Of a stretch of 64,000 nt of DNA, positions 18,093 through 28,502 are shown in pieces. Location: the NCBI RefSeq assembly GCF_021654335.1, contig NZ_AP023423.1:714001-778000 (forward strand), written 5' to 3'. The stretch's first letter is position 1; each line of letters begins with the position of its first letter. The notes below the pieces were generated by a model. The model was not told where the DNA came from. It searched no databases and was given only the letters and a program-made list of their open reading frames with translations. Origin of the DNA: Sideroxyarcus emersonii. GTDB taxonomy: Bacteria; Pseudomonadota; Gammaproteobacteria; Burkholderiales; Gallionellaceae. A program made the translations under genes and the position numbers.

Positions 18093-18527
18093 ATGCAACT
18101 CAATCAAATTAAACCTGCTGCGGGTTCTAAGCACGCCAAGCGTCGCGTTGGTCGCGGAATTGGTTCCGGTCTTGGCAAGACTGCTGGTCGCGGCCATAAA
18201 GGACAGAAATCTCGTTCCGGCGGTTTCCATAAGGTCGGTTTCGAGGGTGGCCAGATGCCGCTGCAACGCCGTTTGCCCAAGCGCGGTTTCGTATCTTTGA
18301 CACGCGACGACACGGCGCAAGTGCGTTTGTCCGATCTGCAAAAGTTGCCGGTTGACAACATCGATCTGTTGGCATTGAAACAAGCCGGTGTTGTACCAGC
18401 GACTGCGCTGACTGCCAAGGTTGTGTTGTCGGGCGAGATCAAGCGTGCGGTGAAGTTGCAAGGCCTGCTGTTGACCAAAGGCGCGCGAGCTGCAGTTGAA
18501 GCGGCTGGCGGTAGTATCGCGGAATAA
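18093..18527 (+). CDS. rplO: 50S ribosomal protein L15
   Basis: A 144-residue late-assembly protein with the glycine/arginine-rich N-terminal extension ([24 protein letters not shown]) and the conserved [18 protein letters not shown] segment. Starts immediately after the rpmD stop. Confidence 0.98.
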   Translation: MQLNQIKPAAGSKHAKRRVGRGIGSGLGKTAGRGHKGQKSRSGGFHKVGFEGGQMPLQRRLPKRGFVSLTRDDTAQVRLSDLQKLPVDNIDLLALKQAGVVPATALTAKVVLSGEIKRAVKLQGLLLTKGARAAVEAAGGSIAE

Positions 18528-18536
18528 GGGTAATCT

Positions 18537-19844
18537 GTGAACAAGGCAGTGAGCAAAAGTAAGTACGGCGATCTGGGGCAACGTCTCTGGTTCCTGCTGC
18601 TTGCATTGATCGTCTACCGGATCGGTGCGCATATCCCGGTTCCCGGTATCGATCCGAATGTGCTGGCGGATCTGTTCAAGTCGCAAAAGGGCGGAATTCT
18701 AGGCATGTTCAACATGTTCTCGGGTGGTGCCCTGTCGCGCTTTACCATATTTGCGCTGGGCATCATGCCTTATATTTCTGCCTCCATCATCATGCAGCTG
18801 GCTGCGATTGCGGTTCCCCAGCTTGAGCAGTTGAAGAAGGAAGGCGAGGCCGGCCGCCGCAAGATTACGCAGTACACTCGCTATGGCACCCTGTTGCTCG
18901 CGTTGTTCCAGGCATTTGGCATTTCAGTGGCTTTGCAGTCTCAGGCTGGCTTGGTCTTGCATCCTGGATCGATGTTCCAGATGACGACGGTGGTGACCCT
19001 GGTTACAGGAACGATGTTCCTGATGTGGCTGGGTGAGCAGATTACCGAGCGGGGGTTGGGTAACGGCATCTCGCTGATTATTTTCGCGGGTATCGCTGCA
19101 GGCTTGCCGAATGCGCTGGGCAATACACTGGAAATGGCGCGCACGGGAGCATTTTCGATTCCGCTGGTGCTGACACTGTTCATTGGCGCGATTTTGGTCA
19201 CTGGGCTGGTGGTTTTCGTTGAGCGCGGCCAGCGTAAAATCCTGGTGAACTATGCCAAGCGCCAAGTTGGTAACAAGGTGTATGGCGGGCAAAGTTCTCA
19301 TCTGCCGTTGAAGCTGAACATGGCTGGCGTCATTCCGCCGATCTTCGCTTCCAGCATCATCCTGTTTCCCGCGACGCTGGCGGGTTGGTTCGGATCGGGT
19401 CAGAACATGACTTGGCTGAAAGATGTGAGTGAAAAGCTGTCGCCGGGGCAGCCGATTTATGTGCTGTTCTATGCAGCAGCCATCATATTCTTCTGTTTCT
19501 TCTATACGGCGCTGGTGTTCAGCCCGAAAGAAACGGCTGACAACTTGAAGAAGAGCGGCGCATTCCTGCCAGGTATCCGTCCAGGCGAGCAGACTGCGCG
19601 CTACGTCGAGAAGATCATGCTGCGTTTGACCCTGGTGGGTGCGGTATACATCACCTTGGTGTGTTTGTTGCCGGAGTTCTTGGTGGTGAAGTGGAATGTC
19701 CCATTCTATTTCGGGGGGACCTCGCTGCTGATCTTGGTGGTGGTGACTATGGATTTCATGGCCCAAGTGCAATCGTATATGATGACTCATCAGTACGAGA
19801 ATCTGTTGAAGAAGGCCAATTTTAAGGCTGGGTTGACGCGATAA
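18537..19844 (+). CDS. secY: Preprotein translocase subunit SecY
   Basis: A 435-residue integral membrane protein, the channel of the Sec translocon, with ten hydrophobic segments. Conserved parts include [43 protein letters not shown] and the cytosolic loop near [21 protein letters not shown]. Translation starts at GTG (18537). It is the usual last large gene of the spc cluster and directly abuts infA. Confidence 0.98.
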   Translation: MNKAVSKSKYGDLGQRLWFLLLALIVYRIGAHIPVPGIDPNVLADLFKSQKGGILGMFNMFSGGALSRFTIFALGIMPYISASIIMQLAAIAVPQLEQLKKEGEAGRRKITQYTRYGTLLLALFQAFGISVALQSQAGLVLHPGSMFQMTTVVTLVTGTMFLMWLGEQITERGLGNGISLIIFAGIAAGLPNALGNTLEMARTGAFSIPLVLTLFIGAILVTGLVVFVERGQRKILVNYAKRQVGNKVYGGQSSHLPLKLNMAGVIPPIFASSIILFPATLAGWFGSGQNMTWLKDVSEKLSPGQPIYVLFYAAAIIFFCFFYTALVFSPKETADNLKKSGAFLPGIRPGEQTARYVEKIMLRLTLVGAVYITLVCLLPEFLVVKWNVPFYFGGTSLLILVVVTMDFMAQVQSYMMTHQYENLLKKANFKAGLTR

Positions 19845-20063
19845 ATGGCGAAAGAAGACGTCATCCAGATGCAGGGTGAAGTTGAAGAGTCCCTGCCCAA
19901 CGCGACATTCCGGGTGAAGTTGGAAAATGGCTTTGTTGTGCTCGGCCATATTTCCGGCAAGATGCGTATGCATTACATACGCATTCTTCCTGGTGACAAG
20001 GTGACGGTTGAAGTGTCGCCCTACGATTTGAGCAAGGCGCGTATCGTTTTCCGCGCCAAGTAA
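19845..20063 (+). CDS. infA: Translation initiation factor IF-1
   Basis: A 72-residue S1/OB-fold protein that blocks the A site during initiation: [39 protein letters not shown]. Its ATG follows the secY stop without any gap. The gene lies between secY and rpmJ, as in many betaproteobacteria. Confidence 0.97.
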   Translation: MAKEDVIQMQGEVEESLPNATFRVKLENGFVVLGHISGKMRMHYIRILPGDKVTVEVSPYDLSKARIVFRAK

Positions 20064-20087
20064 GTTGAGAGAAGCAAGGAGAAGCAA

Positions 20088-20204
20088 ATGAAAGTGCAAG
20101 CGTCCGTGAAAAAAGTGTGCCGCAACTGCAAGATAGTGCGTCGCAACCGCGTGGTTCGTGTGATCTGCAGCAGCGATCCGCGTCACAAACAGCGCCAGGG
20201 TTGA
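20088..20204 (+). CDS. rpmJ: 50S ribosomal protein L36
   Basis: A 38-residue protein preceded by AAGGAG at 20076-20081. It has the zinc-ribbon residues of the C+ form (VCRNCK, then [13 protein letters not shown] with cysteine and histidine). It is one residue longer than the common 37-residue form, with an extra serine before DPRHK. Confidence 0.95.
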   Translation: MKVQASVKKVCRNCKIVRRNRVVRVICSSDPRHKQRQG

Positions 20205-20234
20205 TTGAGTTAAATCGCCTCTGGATGGTACAAT
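20205..20234 (+). promoter_or_regulatory. Possible promoter of the alpha operon
   Basis: TTGAGT at 20205-20210 and TACAAT at 20229-20234, separated by 18 bases, lie in the 60-base gap before rpsM. Match is 4/6 and 5/6. This is where the alpha operon promoter would be expected. Confidence 0.45.
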
Positions 20235-20264
20235 TTACGACTTTTGAATAAATAGGGTAGCTGC

Positions 20265-20630
20265 ATGGCTCGTATTGCCGGTGTAAACATTCCAAACCAT
20301 CAACACGCCGAGATCGCACTGACCGCGATCTATGGCATCGGGCGCACTCGCGCGCAGCAGATCTGTGCTGCAGCGGGTGTGGTCACTTCCACCAAGATCA
20401 AGGATATCAGCGATTCCGACATGGAAAAGCTGCGTGACGAAGTCGCCAAGTTCACAGTGGAAGGCGACCTGCGCCGTGAGATCTCCATGAACATCAAGCG
20501 TCTGATGGATCTGGGTTGCTATCGTGGCCTGCGCCATCGTCGTGGTTTGCCGTGCCGTGGTCAGCGTACACGTACCAATGCACGTACCCGCAAAGGACCG
20601 CGCAAGTCCATCGCCGGCGCGAAGAAGTAA
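20265..20630 (+). CDS. rpsM: 30S ribosomal protein S13
   Basis: A 121-residue protein starting [26 protein letters not shown] in family style, with the helix-hairpin-helix region and C-terminal [17 protein letters not shown] tail that reaches the P-site tRNA. First gene of the alpha cluster (rpsM-rpsK-rpsD-rpoA-rplQ). Confidence 0.98.
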   Translation: MARIAGVNIPNHQHAEIALTAIYGIGRTRAQQICAAAGVVTSTKIKDISDSDMEKLRDEVAKFTVEGDLRREISMNIKRLMDLGCYRGLRHRRGLPCRGQRTRTNARTRKGPRKSIAGAKK

Positions 20631-20650
20631 TTTAGTAGAGGAACTAAGAC

Positions 20651-21040
20651 ATGGCAAAGCCCAGCACGAGAGTGCGCAAAAAAGTTAAAAAGAACGTTGC
20701 CGAAGGTATCGCGCACGTTCACGCATCCTTCAACAACACCATCGTGACCATTACCGACCGTCAGGGCAATGCCTTGGCTTGGTCCACCAGCGGCGGTAAC
20801 GGCTTCAAGGGCTCCCGCAAGAGCACTCCTTTCGCTGCGCAGATTGCGGCTGAGCAGGCTGGCAAGACGGCGGTGGAGTGCGGGGTCAAGAATCTGGAAG
20901 TGCGCATCAAGGGCCCTGGTCCTGGTCGCGAATCCGCAGTGCGCGCGTTGAACGCGGCAGGTTTCAAAATCACCAGCATTTCGGACATTACGCCGGTACC
21001 GCATAACGGTTGCCGTCCTCCGAAAAAGCGTCGTATCTAA
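20651..21040 (+). CDS. rpsK: 30S ribosomal protein S11
   Basis: A 129-residue platform protein near the E site. Conserved: [39 protein letters not shown] and the C-terminal [13 protein letters not shown]. Confidence 0.98.
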   Translation: MAKPSTRVRKKVKKNVAEGIAHVHASFNNTIVTITDRQGNALAWSTSGGNGFKGSRKSTPFAAQIAAEQAGKTAVECGVKNLEVRIKGPGPGRESAVRALNAAGFKITSISDITPVPHNGCRPPKKRRI

Positions 21041-21052
21041 GGAGCATAGATC

Positions 21053-21682
21053 TTGGCTAGAAATCTTGATGCAAAGTGCCGCAAATGCCGCCGCGAAGGC
21101 GAAAAGCTGTTCTTGAAGGCTGAAAAATGTTTCACTGACAAGTGTGCGGTGGAGCGCCGTGCCTATGCACCGGGCCAGCATGGACAGAAGAAGAACACCC
21201 GTCTGTCCGAGTACGGTGGCCAGCTGCGCGAAAAACAAAAGCTGCGCCGAATCTACGGCATGCTGGAAGGCCAGTTCCGCCTGACTTACAAGCGTGCTGA
21301 GCAGTCCCGCGGTATCACTGGCGAAAGCCTGTTGCAACTCCTCGAATCCCGCTTGGACAACGTGGCCTATCGTATGGGTTTCGGTGGCTCGCGTGCTGAG
21401 GCCCGTCAGACCGTACGCCACAACGGCGTGCTGGTGAACGGCAAGCGCGTCAACATTCCTTCCTTCCAGGTGCGCCCTGGGGATGTGGTTGAAGTGGCGG
21501 AAAAATCCAAGGGGCAGCTGCGTTTGAAATCCGCAGTCCAGGCAGCCGAACAACGCGGCTTCCCGGAGTGGATCGAGGTGGATGCCAAGGCGTTCAAAGG
21601 AACCTTCAAGGCGGTTCCCCAGCGTTCTGAATTGCCTGCCACGATCAATGAGCATCTCGTGGTCGAGTTGTATTCCAAGTAA
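21053..21682 (+). CDS. rpsD: 30S ribosomal protein S4, zinc-binding form, TTG start
   Basis: A 209-residue primary 16S rRNA-binding protein that also represses the alpha operon in E. coli. The start is TTG at 21053, supported by AGGAG at 21039-21043 and by the protein start [12 protein letters not shown]. The N-terminus carries a zinc-type cysteine set (CRKC, then CFTDKC). The S4 RNA-binding domain ([18 protein letters not shown]) is intact. Confidence 0.97.
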   Translation: MARNLDAKCRKCRREGEKLFLKAEKCFTDKCAVERRAYAPGQHGQKKNTRLSEYGGQLREKQKLRRIYGMLEGQFRLTYKRAEQSRGITGESLLQLLESRLDNVAYRMGFGGSRAEARQTVRHNGVLVNGKRVNIPSFQVRPGDVVEVAEKSKGQLRLKSAVQAAEQRGFPEWIEVDAKAFKGTFKAVPQRSELPATINEHLVVELYSK

Positions 21683-21699
21683 TCCACGCGGAGTAGGAT

Positions 21700-22668
21700 A
21701 TGTCTAATAATTTGTTGAAACCTCGCATCATTGATGTTCAGCGCATCTCTGCCACCCAGGCGCGGGTTGTGATGGAGCCGTTCGAGCGCGGCTATGGCCA
21801 CACCTTGGGCAATGCCCTGCGTCGTGTCCTGCTGTCTTCCATGCCAGGCTATGCGGTGACGGAAGTCAAGATCGCGGGTGTGTTGCACGAATACTCATCC
21901 ATCGACGGCGTGCAGGAAGACGTAGTCGAGATCCTGCTGAACCTGAAGGGGTTGGTGCTCAAGCTGCACAATGCGCGCGAAGCGACCTTGCATCTGCGCA
22001 AGTCCGGTGCGGGTGTGGTCACTGCTGCGGACATCGAAGTGGGTGCCGACACTGAAGTTATCAATCCGAACCATGTCATCGCACATCTGGCTGCCGGCGG
22101 CAAGCTGGATATGGAAATCAAGGTCGAACAAGGCCGCGGCTATGTATCCGCTATTTCGCGCATGCAGCCTGGCGCAACCCGCCCGGTCGGCCATATCGCT
22201 CTTGACGCTTCGTTCAGCCCGGTTTCCCGCGTGAGCTACGCTGTTGAAAGCGCGCGTGTCGAACAACGTACCGATCTGGACAAGCTGATCATGGACATCG
22301 AGACCAACAGCGCCATCGATCCGGAAGAAGCAATCCGCTATGCCGCGCGCATCCTGGTTGACCAGCTTTCCGTGTTCGCTGCTCTGGAAGGTACACCGGC
22401 TCCGGTCGAAAAGCCGCAAGCTCCTAAGGTCGATCCGATGCTGTTGCGCCCGGTCGACGATTTGGAACTGACCCCGCGTTCTTCCAACTGCCTGAAGGCA
22501 CAGAGCATCCATTACATCGGCGACCTGATTCAGAACACCGAAGCAGATCTGTTGCGTACCCCGAACCTGGGCCGCAAATCGCTCAATGAAATCAAGCAAG
22601 TGCTGGCAGAACACGGCCTGTCGCTGGGCATGAAGTTGGAAAACTGGACGGCAATGTCCGAGAAATAA
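21700..22668 (+). CDS. rpoA: RNA polymerase alpha subunit
   Basis: A 322-residue protein. The N-terminal dimerisation domain ([22 protein letters not shown]) and the C-terminal DNA/activator-contact domain with helix-hairpin-helix motifs ([40 protein letters not shown]) are both complete. Lies between rpsD and rplQ. Confidence 0.98.
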   Translation: MSNNLLKPRIIDVQRISATQARVVMEPFERGYGHTLGNALRRVLLSSMPGYAVTEVKIAGVLHEYSSIDGVQEDVVEILLNLKGLVLKLHNAREATLHLRKSGAGVVTAADIEVGADTEVINPNHVIAHLAAGGKLDMEIKVEQGRGYVSAISRMQPGATRPVGHIALDASFSPVSRVSYAVESARVEQRTDLDKLIMDIETNSAIDPEEAIRYAARILVDQLSVFAALEGTPAPVEKPQAPKVDPMLLRPVDDLELTPRSSNCLKAQSIHYIGDLIQNTEADLLRTPNLGRKSLNEIKQVLAEHGLSLGMKLENWTAMSEK

Positions 22669-22709
22669 GCTTCTTCAGCCGTGAGGCTGGATAGCAAGAG
22701 AGGAAAATC

Positions 22710-23099
22710 ATGCGTCACCGTTTAGGACTGAGAAAACTTAACCGCACCAGTAGCCACCGTCTGGCGATGTTGCGCAACATGACCGTTTCGCTGCTGCGTC
22801 ACGAAGTCATCAAGACCACCCTGCCGAAGGCCAAGGAACTGCGCCGCGTTGCCGAGCCTATCCTGACATTGGGCAAGAACCCGAGCTTGGCCAATCGTCG
22901 CTTGGCGTTCGCCCGCCTACGCGATCGCGAGATCGTCACCAAGCTGTTTGACGAACTGGGTCCGCGTTATGCTGCCCGCAATGGCGGATACTCGCGTATC
23001 CTGAAGTTCGGCTTCCGCAAAGGCGACAATGCGCCGATGGCGTTGGTTGAACTGATGGATCGTCCGGCAGATGCTCAGCCGGTAGATGCAGGCGAATAA
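22710..23099 (+). CDS. rplQ: 50S ribosomal protein L17
   Basis: A 129-residue protein starting [21 protein letters not shown]. It is the last gene of the ribosomal run and is followed by a strong terminator. The C-terminus carries a short alanine/aspartate-rich tail. Confidence 0.98.
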   Translation: MRHRLGLRKLNRTSSHRLAMLRNMTVSLLRHEVIKTTLPKAKELRRVAEPILTLGKNPSLANRRLAFARLRDREIVTKLFDELGPRYAARNGGYSRILKFGFRKGDNAPMALVELMDRPADAQPVDAGE

Positions 23100-23124
23100 G
23101 CAGGACATTCTCAATGCGATAAAA

Positions 23125-23155
23125 CAGGGCCGGACTTGATCCGGCCTTGTTTTTT
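23125..23155 (+). terminator. Rho-independent terminator after rplQ
   Basis: A ten-pair stem (23125-23134 with 23140-23149, one G-U) with a 5-base loop is followed by six T. An A-run precedes the stem, so it may also serve the convergent minus-strand gene that ends at 23166. Confidence 0.9.
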
Positions 23156-23165
23156 GCAGCACTGG

Positions 23166-23576
23166 CTAGGCAAACCAGCGTAAAAAGGCTGCAGCTGAAA
23201 TCGCGGTGATCGCAAGTGCGGAAGACGATGCCCATGCTTTTTCTTTTCCGCGCTCGCTCCAGCGGGTGCTTTGCCAGAGATAGATTATCAGCAGCGCGAT
23301 GCCGAGCGTGGCACATGCCATCTTGATCAGCAGGGCAACGATGGCAATTCCCGAAATATCGGGAAATTGATGGTAGTAGTAATAGCTGACCATGCCGAAA
23401 GTGGCGCCGCTCACGGCCTGCGTCAGCCAGCCGACCAGTACCAGCTGCGCCAATTTGCGGCGCGCCACGTTATCGCGCACCCTCCTGGCAATCAGCGATC
23501 CTGCCACCGTCGCCACGGCGCCAAAATTGTGTACGACCTGGATGGCGCTGTAGCTCAGGTTTTGCGCAGTGCTCAT
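23166..23576 (-). CDS. Small integral membrane protein, CopD-like in outline
   Basis: A 136-residue protein with four hydrophobic segments and a histidine at the entry of the first one (VVHNFGAVATVAGSL). No family is recognised with certainty. Its ATG overlaps the stop of the upstream periplasmic protein gene (23573-23576, ATGA), so the two are translationally coupled and probably work together. A secreted beta-type protein coupled to a small four-helix membrane protein recalls CopC/CopD copper pairs, but typical copper motifs are not evident; this comparison is speculative. Confidence 0.75.
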   Translation of the reverse strand: MSTAQNLSYSAIQVVHNFGAVATVAGSLIARRVRDNVARRKLAQLVLVGWLTQAVSGATFGMVSYYYYHQFPDISGIAIVALLIKMACATLGIALLIIYLWQSTRWSERGKEKAWASSSALAITAISAAAFLRWFA

Positions 23577-23908
23577 TGTGCAGTCACATCTACACAGCTT
23601 TCCACGCCTGTCGGGGCATGCGATTTGGTATTCACGGTCAGGCAGATGTGATGCTTGCCGGCAGGCAGGGCATCAAGTTCGGCGCTTCCTTTCTTTTCCC
23701 GCAAGACGTCCACTCGGTTGCCGTCGACGTAGAGGTGCAGGTGGTCGCCGGTTGAACCGAGCGCGGCCTCGTAGACAACCGGGGTCTTTTTGCCGGCACT
23801 TACCATGGCGCCATTCGCGGGGGAACTGATGCTGATGGAGCCATCCGCGGCAAAGGCTGAAGCGCATAGCAGAGACAAGGCGAGGGGGGCTAACTTGTTG
23901 ATGTTCAT
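23573..23908 (-). CDS. Periplasmic protein of unknown function
   Basis: A 111-residue protein with a clear signal peptide (MNINKLAPLALSLLCASAFA, cleavage before ADG). The mature part looks all-beta and contains a HLHLYVDGNRVDVL stretch and LPAGKHHICLTVNTKSH, similar in style to Ig-like periplasmic domains that present a ligand or metal. Two cysteines (HHICLT, ESCVDV) could form a disulfide. The frame is open further upstream, but the ATG at 23908 has AGGAG five bases away. Function not known. Confidence 0.8.
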   Translation of the reverse strand: MNINKLAPLALSLLCASAFAADGSISISSPANGAMVSAGKKTPVVYEAALGSTGDHLHLYVDGNRVDVLREKKGSAELDALPAGKHHICLTVNTKSHAPTGVESCVDVTAQ

Positions 23909-24040
23909 GATCGTTCTCCTTGGGTGGATTATTGGAGCAAACGCATCGCCATCTAACATTAACCAATAAATATTGTCAAGTATTGTGCGAAAATGGCCGC
24001 AGGTGCGAAGCACTGTGGAGAGTCTGCCGCAGCAGGAAAA

Positions 24041-24562
24041 TCAGTAAGGCCTTTTTCCAGCCCAGTTGCCCGGCGGCTGATATTGGCAGACCCAGACTTG
24101 TTCGCGGGTGTCTTCGCACACTGCAACGGCGCAACCGACGGTTGTCGAGGTGCGCCAGACCAGTTGCGTGTAATGTCCGCACATCTTGCCTCTGGCGCAG
24201 CGATTGTTCTTATAGTCGTAATTGGCGCGCTCGCCTGCCCAGTCGTCCACTACCGCGTCCGGGCCGATCATCTGCAAATCCCGTTTGCCGTTCGACCATT
24301 CCACGGCGCTGGCCCAGAACAGGTTCTCGCCATAGCGTCCATCAGGCTGACTGTGTTGCATCCTGCAACGGTTGTCCTGCTTCAGATGGTCCGCCCACTC
24401 CTGGGCCGAAGCAGCCAGGTCTTGTGAGTAGACCAGCGGGGGAACGCCGACTGTCTTGCGCCAGCGATTGTGGGCAGCAACCATTTCATCGGTGTCGAAA
24501 CCGCTTGCCAGCGTTGGCAATGCGCCCAGCAGGCAGCCGGCAAGGAAAAGCCGCCTGATCAT
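24041..24562 (-). CDS. CAP-domain (SCP/PR-1 type) secreted protein
   Basis: A 173-residue protein with a signal peptide ([21 protein letters not shown]) and a complete CAP domain: [23 protein letters not shown], and [21 protein letters not shown]. The histidine and glutamate residues expected in the CAP cavity are there. Cysteines near residues [13 protein letters not shown] could form disulfides. The ATG overlaps the uvrA stop (ATGA at 24559-24562), so it is cotranscribed with uvrA. CAP proteins have varied roles; the role here is not known. Confidence 0.88.
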   Translation of the reverse strand: MIRRLFLAGCLLGALPTLASGFDTDEMVAAHNRWRKTVGVPPLVYSQDLAASAQEWADHLKQDNRCRMQHSQPDGRYGENLFWASAVEWSNGKRDLQMIGPDAVVDDWAGERANYDYKNNRCARGKMCGHYTQLVWRTSTTVGCAVAVCEDTREQVWVCQYQPPGNWAGKRPY

Positions 24563-27378
24563 CTATCGAGCAGTTTCTGCAAATACGGCCCCGTCACACT
24601 GTCCGGGTTTGCTGCGATATCCCGGGGCGAGCCTTGCGCAACGATGAGGCCGCCGCCATCGCCGCCTTCCGGGCCCAGATCGACGACCCAGTCGGAGGTC
24701 TTGATCACATCCAGATTGTGCTCGATGACGACCACGGTATTGCCCTGGTCGCGCAGCTTGTGGATGACCTTGAGCAGCAAATCGATATCGTGGAAATGCA
24801 GGCCGGTAGTCGGTTCGTCGAGGATATACAGCGTACGTCCGGTATCGCGCTTGGACAACTCGAGCGACAGCTTGACGCGCTGCGCTTCGCCGCCGGAGAG
24901 CGTGGTCGCACTCTGTCCCAGCGTGATGTAACCCAATCCCACATCGAGCAGGGTCTGCAATTTGCGCGCGATGATCGGCACCGGCGCGAAGAATTCATGC
25001 GCCTGTTCCACCGTCATGTTGAGCACCTGGTGGATATTCTTACCTTTGTACTGGATTTCCAGCGTTTCCCGGTTGTAGCGATGGCCGTGGCAAACATCGC
25101 ATGGTACGTACACATCCGGCAGGAAATGCATCTCAACCTTGATCACGCCATCGCCCTGGCAGGATTCGCAGCGCCCACCCTTGACGTTGAAAGAGAAACG
25201 TCCCGGGCCGTAACCGCGTTCGCGTGCCGCCGGTACGCTGGAGAACAAGTCGCGGATCGGCGTGAACAGGCCGGTATAAGTCGCGGGATTGGAGCGCGGA
25301 GTACGCCCGATGGGCGACTGGTCGACGTTGATGACCTTGTCGAAGAACTCGAGGCCTTCGATCGCGGCGTAAGGAGCGGGCTCGGCGGTGCTGCCATACA
25401 GATGTTGCGCCACTGCGTTATACAGAGTGTCGTTGATGAGCGTCGACTTGCCCGAACCGGAAACGCCGGCGATGCAGGTGAGCAGGCCGACCGGCAGGTC
25501 CAGCGTGACATCCTTCAGGTTGTTGCCGCAGGCGCCGATGATCTTCAGCCTGCGCTCCGGGTCGGCTTTGCGGTATTTCTTCGGCGCGGCAATGCTGCGT
25601 CGTCCGACCAGATAATCGCCGGTGAGCGATTGCAGGTTGGCGCACACTTCATCCGGTGTGCCTTGCGCCACGACGCGACCGCCATGTTCGCCCGCACCCG
25701 GGCCCATGTCCACCACATAGTCGGCAGTCCGGATGGCATCCTCGTCATGCTCCACCACGATCACGCTGTTGCCCATGTCGCGCAGGCGTTTCAGCGTGTC
25801 CAGCAGGCGGTCGTTGTCGCGCTGGTGCAGGCCGATGGAAGGTTCATCCAGCACGTACATCACGCCGGTCAATCCGGAACCGATCTGCGATGCCAGGCGG
25901 ATCCGCTGCGCCTCGCCGCCGGAGAGCGTCTCGGCGGAGCGTTCCAGCGACAGGTAATCCAGTCCCACGTTGTTGAGGAAGGTCAGGCGGCTGGCGATCT
26001 CCTGCACGATCTTTTCGGCGATGGCCTGCTTGTTGCCGGGCAGGGCCACGTTGCGGAAAAAAGTCAGCGCCTGCTTCAGCGGCAATGCACTCAAATCATA
26101 AATGGTGCGATCGGCGACGCGAACATGGCGCGCTTCCTCGCGCAGGCGTGTGCCTTTGCAATCCGGGCATGCGCAGGTATTCAGATACTTAGCCAGTTCC
26201 TCGCGTACCGTGGGCGAATCGGTCTCGTTATAGCGGCGCTCCAGATTGTTGACGATGCCCTCGAACGGGTGTTCGCGCGTGACCCGTTTGCCGCGCTCGT
26301 TCAGGTACTGGAAGGCGATCTCTTCGCGGCCGCTGCCGTACAGCAAGATTTTCTGGATCTTGTCGGGCAGATTCTCGAACGGGCGTTCCAGATCGAAATC
26401 GTAGTGCTTTGCCAGGCTGTCGAGCATCTGGTAGTAGAACTGGTTGCGCCTGTCCCAGCCCTTGATGGCGCCGCCGGACAGCGACAGCGAAGGAAATGTC
26501 ACGATGCGCTGCGGATCGAAGAAGCTGATCACCCCCAGGCCGTCGCACTTCGGGCATGCCCCCATCGGGCTGTTGAAAGAGAACAGGCGGGGTTCCAGTT
26601 CCTGCAGCGAATAGTTGCAGATGGGGCAGGCGAACTTGGCCGAGAACAGGTGCTCGATGCCCGTATCCATCTCCACCGCCAGCGCACGACCATCGGCGTG
26701 ACGCAGGGCGGTCTCGAACGACTCAGCCAGGCGTTGCTTGATGTCCGGCGCCACCTTCAGGCGGTCCACCACGATTTCGATGGTGTGTTTCTGGTTCTTC
26801 GCCAGCTTCGGCAGGTTGTCCATTTCGCACACCTTGCCGTTCACGCGCAGCCGCACGAAACCCTGCGCGCGCAGTTCGTCGAACAGCTCCAGCTGTTCAC
26901 CCTTGCGCTCCACCACGATGGGCGACAGGATCATCACCTTGGTGCCTTCCGGCAGGGCCAGCACTGCATCCACCATCTGTCCCACCGACTGCGCCCGCAG
27001 CACGATATCGTGTTGCGGGCAATACGGGTCACCGGCACGCGCGAACAGCAGACGCAAATAATCGTGGATCTCGGTGACCGTGCCGACCGTGGAGCGTGGA
27101 TTGTGCGAGGTGGCCTTTTGTTCGATGGCGATGGCGGGCGAGAGCCCCTCGATCAGATCGACATCGGGCTTTTCCATCAACTGCAGGAACTGCCTGGCAT
27201 AGGCGGATAACGATTCGACGTAGCGCCGCTGCCCCTCGGCATACAGGGTGTCAAAGGCGAGTGAGGACTTGCCCGAGCCGGATAGACCGGTGATCACCAC
27301 CAACTGGTTGCGCGGCAGATCGAGGTTGATGTTCTTCAGGTTGTGGGTGCGCGCACCGCGTATCTTGATGTATTCCAT
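24559..27378 (-). CDS. uvrA: Excinuclease ABC subunit A
   Basis: A 939-residue protein, the DNA-damage sensor of nucleotide excision repair. Two ABC ATPase modules are visible: Walker [13 protein letters not shown] near the N-terminus and [12 protein letters not shown] near residue 640, with signature motifs [16 protein letters not shown] and [16 protein letters not shown]. Zinc-finger cysteines are present (CPICNYSLQ...CPKCDG and CESCQGDG...CDVCHG). The frame is open 28 codons further upstream, but [16 protein letters not shown] is the family start. No clear LexA box was seen in the 194-base gap upstream. Confidence 0.98.
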   Translation of the reverse strand: MEYIKIRGARTHNLKNINLDLPRNQLVVITGLSGSGKSSLAFDTLYAEGQRRYVESLSAYARQFLQLMEKPDVDLIEGLSPAIAIEQKATSHNPRSTVGTVTEIHDYLRLLFARAGDPYCPQHDIVLRAQSVGQMVDAVLALPEGTKVMILSPIVVERKGEQLELFDELRAQGFVRLRVNGKVCEMDNLPKLAKNQKHTIEIVVDRLKVAPDIKQRLAESFETALRHADGRALAVEMDTGIEHLFSAKFACPICNYSLQELEPRLFSFNSPMGACPKCDGLGVISFFDPQRIVTFPSLSLSGGAIKGWDRRNQFYYQMLDSLAKHYDFDLERPFENLPDKIQKILLYGSGREEIAFQYLNERGKRVTREHPFEGIVNNLERRYNETDSPTVREELAKYLNTCACPDCKGTRLREEARHVRVADRTIYDLSALPLKQALTFFRNVALPGNKQAIAEKIVQEIASRLTFLNNVGLDYLSLERSAETLSGGEAQRIRLASQIGSGLTGVMYVLDEPSIGLHQRDNDRLLDTLKRLRDMGNSVIVVEHDEDAIRTADYVVDMGPGAGEHGGRVVAQGTPDEVCANLQSLTGDYLVGRRSIAAPKKYRKADPERRLKIIGACGNNLKDVTLDLPVGLLTCIAGVSGSGKSTLINDTLYNAVAQHLYGSTAEPAPYAAIEGLEFFDKVINVDQSPIGRTPRSNPATYTGLFTPIRDLFSSVPAARERGYGPGRFSFNVKGGRCESCQGDGVIKVEMHFLPDVYVPCDVCHGHRYNRETLEIQYKGKNIHQVLNMTVEQAHEFFAPVPIIARKLQTLLDVGLGYITLGQSATTLSGGEAQRVKLSLELSKRDTGRTLYILDEPTTGLHFHDIDLLLKVIHKLRDQGNTVVVIEHNLDVIKTSDWVVDLGPEGGDGGGLIVAQGSPRDIAANPDSVTGPYLQKLLDR

Positions 27379-27572
27379 GCCCGCCAGCTGCAAGTAAAGA
27401 CGACCCGCCAATATACGCGAAATCGCCAGCTTTCCCAAACGGCCGCAAGTTCTGTCCCGCAAGCTCTTGCGTTATATTGACCGGGCGGCGCGGCAGGGCT
27501 GTGGGGTAATATATGGCCCGACATGCCGCCGTGGCCGGGCCCCATCATTCGAATCTTAAGTCAGAGGACATC

Positions 27573-28394
27573 ATGGGTATTTTAGGGATTGCCTTTGTAA
27601 GTGCCTGCATCTATTTCTGGTCGATGCAGCAACACTATATTTTCGAGCCTACGAACGATTTGCAGACAACGCCCGAGCGGGTGGGGTTGAAGGCGGACGA
27701 ACTCCGCATCAAATCGGGGACAGGCAGCGAAAGCGGCGAACTGTTTTCCTGGTGGATTCCTGTCGACGCAAGCGGCGCCCCCACGATGCTCTACCTGCAC
27801 GGCAACGACAAGAACGTCGGTTATTACCGCGAACTTGAGTACGCACGAGAGATGCACAAGCTCGGCTACAACGTCCTGATGATCGATTATCGGGGCTATG
27901 GCAAAAGCACCGGTGGGCAACCCAGCGAAGCCAAGGTGTACGAGGATGCCGAATCCGCCTGGAACTATCTGGTCAAGCAGCGCGCCCTCGTTCCGAACCG
28001 CATTTTCATCTATGGGCACTCTCTGGGCGGGGCGATTGCCATCGATCTGGCGGTCCATCATCCGGAAGCGGCCGGGATCATCGAAGAGTCCTCGTTCACC
28101 ACGATGACGGCGATGAGCAACATCGATTATGGCTTCATGCCCACCAGCCTGCTGATCCATGAGCGTTTCGACTCGCTGTCCAAGATATCTCAGCTCAAGA
28201 TCCCGCTGCTGATCATCCACGGCACCTGGGACAGGACGGTTCCCACCCAGATGGCTCAGCAACTCTACGATGCCGCCCCCGAACCCAAGACCCTGAAGCT
28301 GATCAAGGGCGGGGATCACGAAGACAATTGCATCGTTGCCAGAGTGGAGTGCCGCCAGATATTCTCATCTTTCGTGTCGCAGAACCTGCATTAG
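27573..28394 (+). CDS. Alpha/beta hydrolase, membrane-anchored
   Basis: A 273-residue protein with an N-terminal hydrophobic anchor (GILGIAFVSACIYFW) and an alpha/beta-hydrolase fold of the BEM46/ABHD13 type. Catalytic candidates are the nucleophile serine in YGHSLGGAIA (around residue 150), the aspartate in HGTWDRTVP and the histidine in GGDHEDN. HGNDKNVGYY forms the oxyanion region. The ATG at 27573 is chosen because AGAGGA precedes it; the frame is open 20 codons upstream. Substrate unknown. It sits between uvrA (divergent) and the MFS-ssb pair. Confidence 0.88.
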   Translation: MGILGIAFVSACIYFWSMQQHYIFEPTNDLQTTPERVGLKADELRIKSGTGSESGELFSWWIPVDASGAPTMLYLHGNDKNVGYYRELEYAREMHKLGYNVLMIDYRGYGKSTGGQPSEAKVYEDAESAWNYLVKQRALVPNRIFIYGHSLGGAIAIDLAVHHPEAAGIIEESSFTTMTAMSNIDYGFMPTSLLIHERFDSLSKISQLKIPLLIIHGTWDRTVPTQMAQQLYDAAPEPKTLKLIKGGDHEDNCIVARVECRQIFSSFVSQNLH

Positions 28395-28502
28395 CCGTGC
28401 GGGCATCTTCCAGCCTGCCGACTCCAGCGAAGTAATGGACTTTTACCAAGCTTCCGGTAGAGGTCTGCTAAAATACTCGACTATCGCCTTCATCTCTGCT
28501 TT

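Noticed and set aside
24634..27210. 858-codon plus-strand frame opposite uvrA
   Set aside because: Pure antisense shadow of uvrA; the minus strand carries all ABC ATPase motifs.
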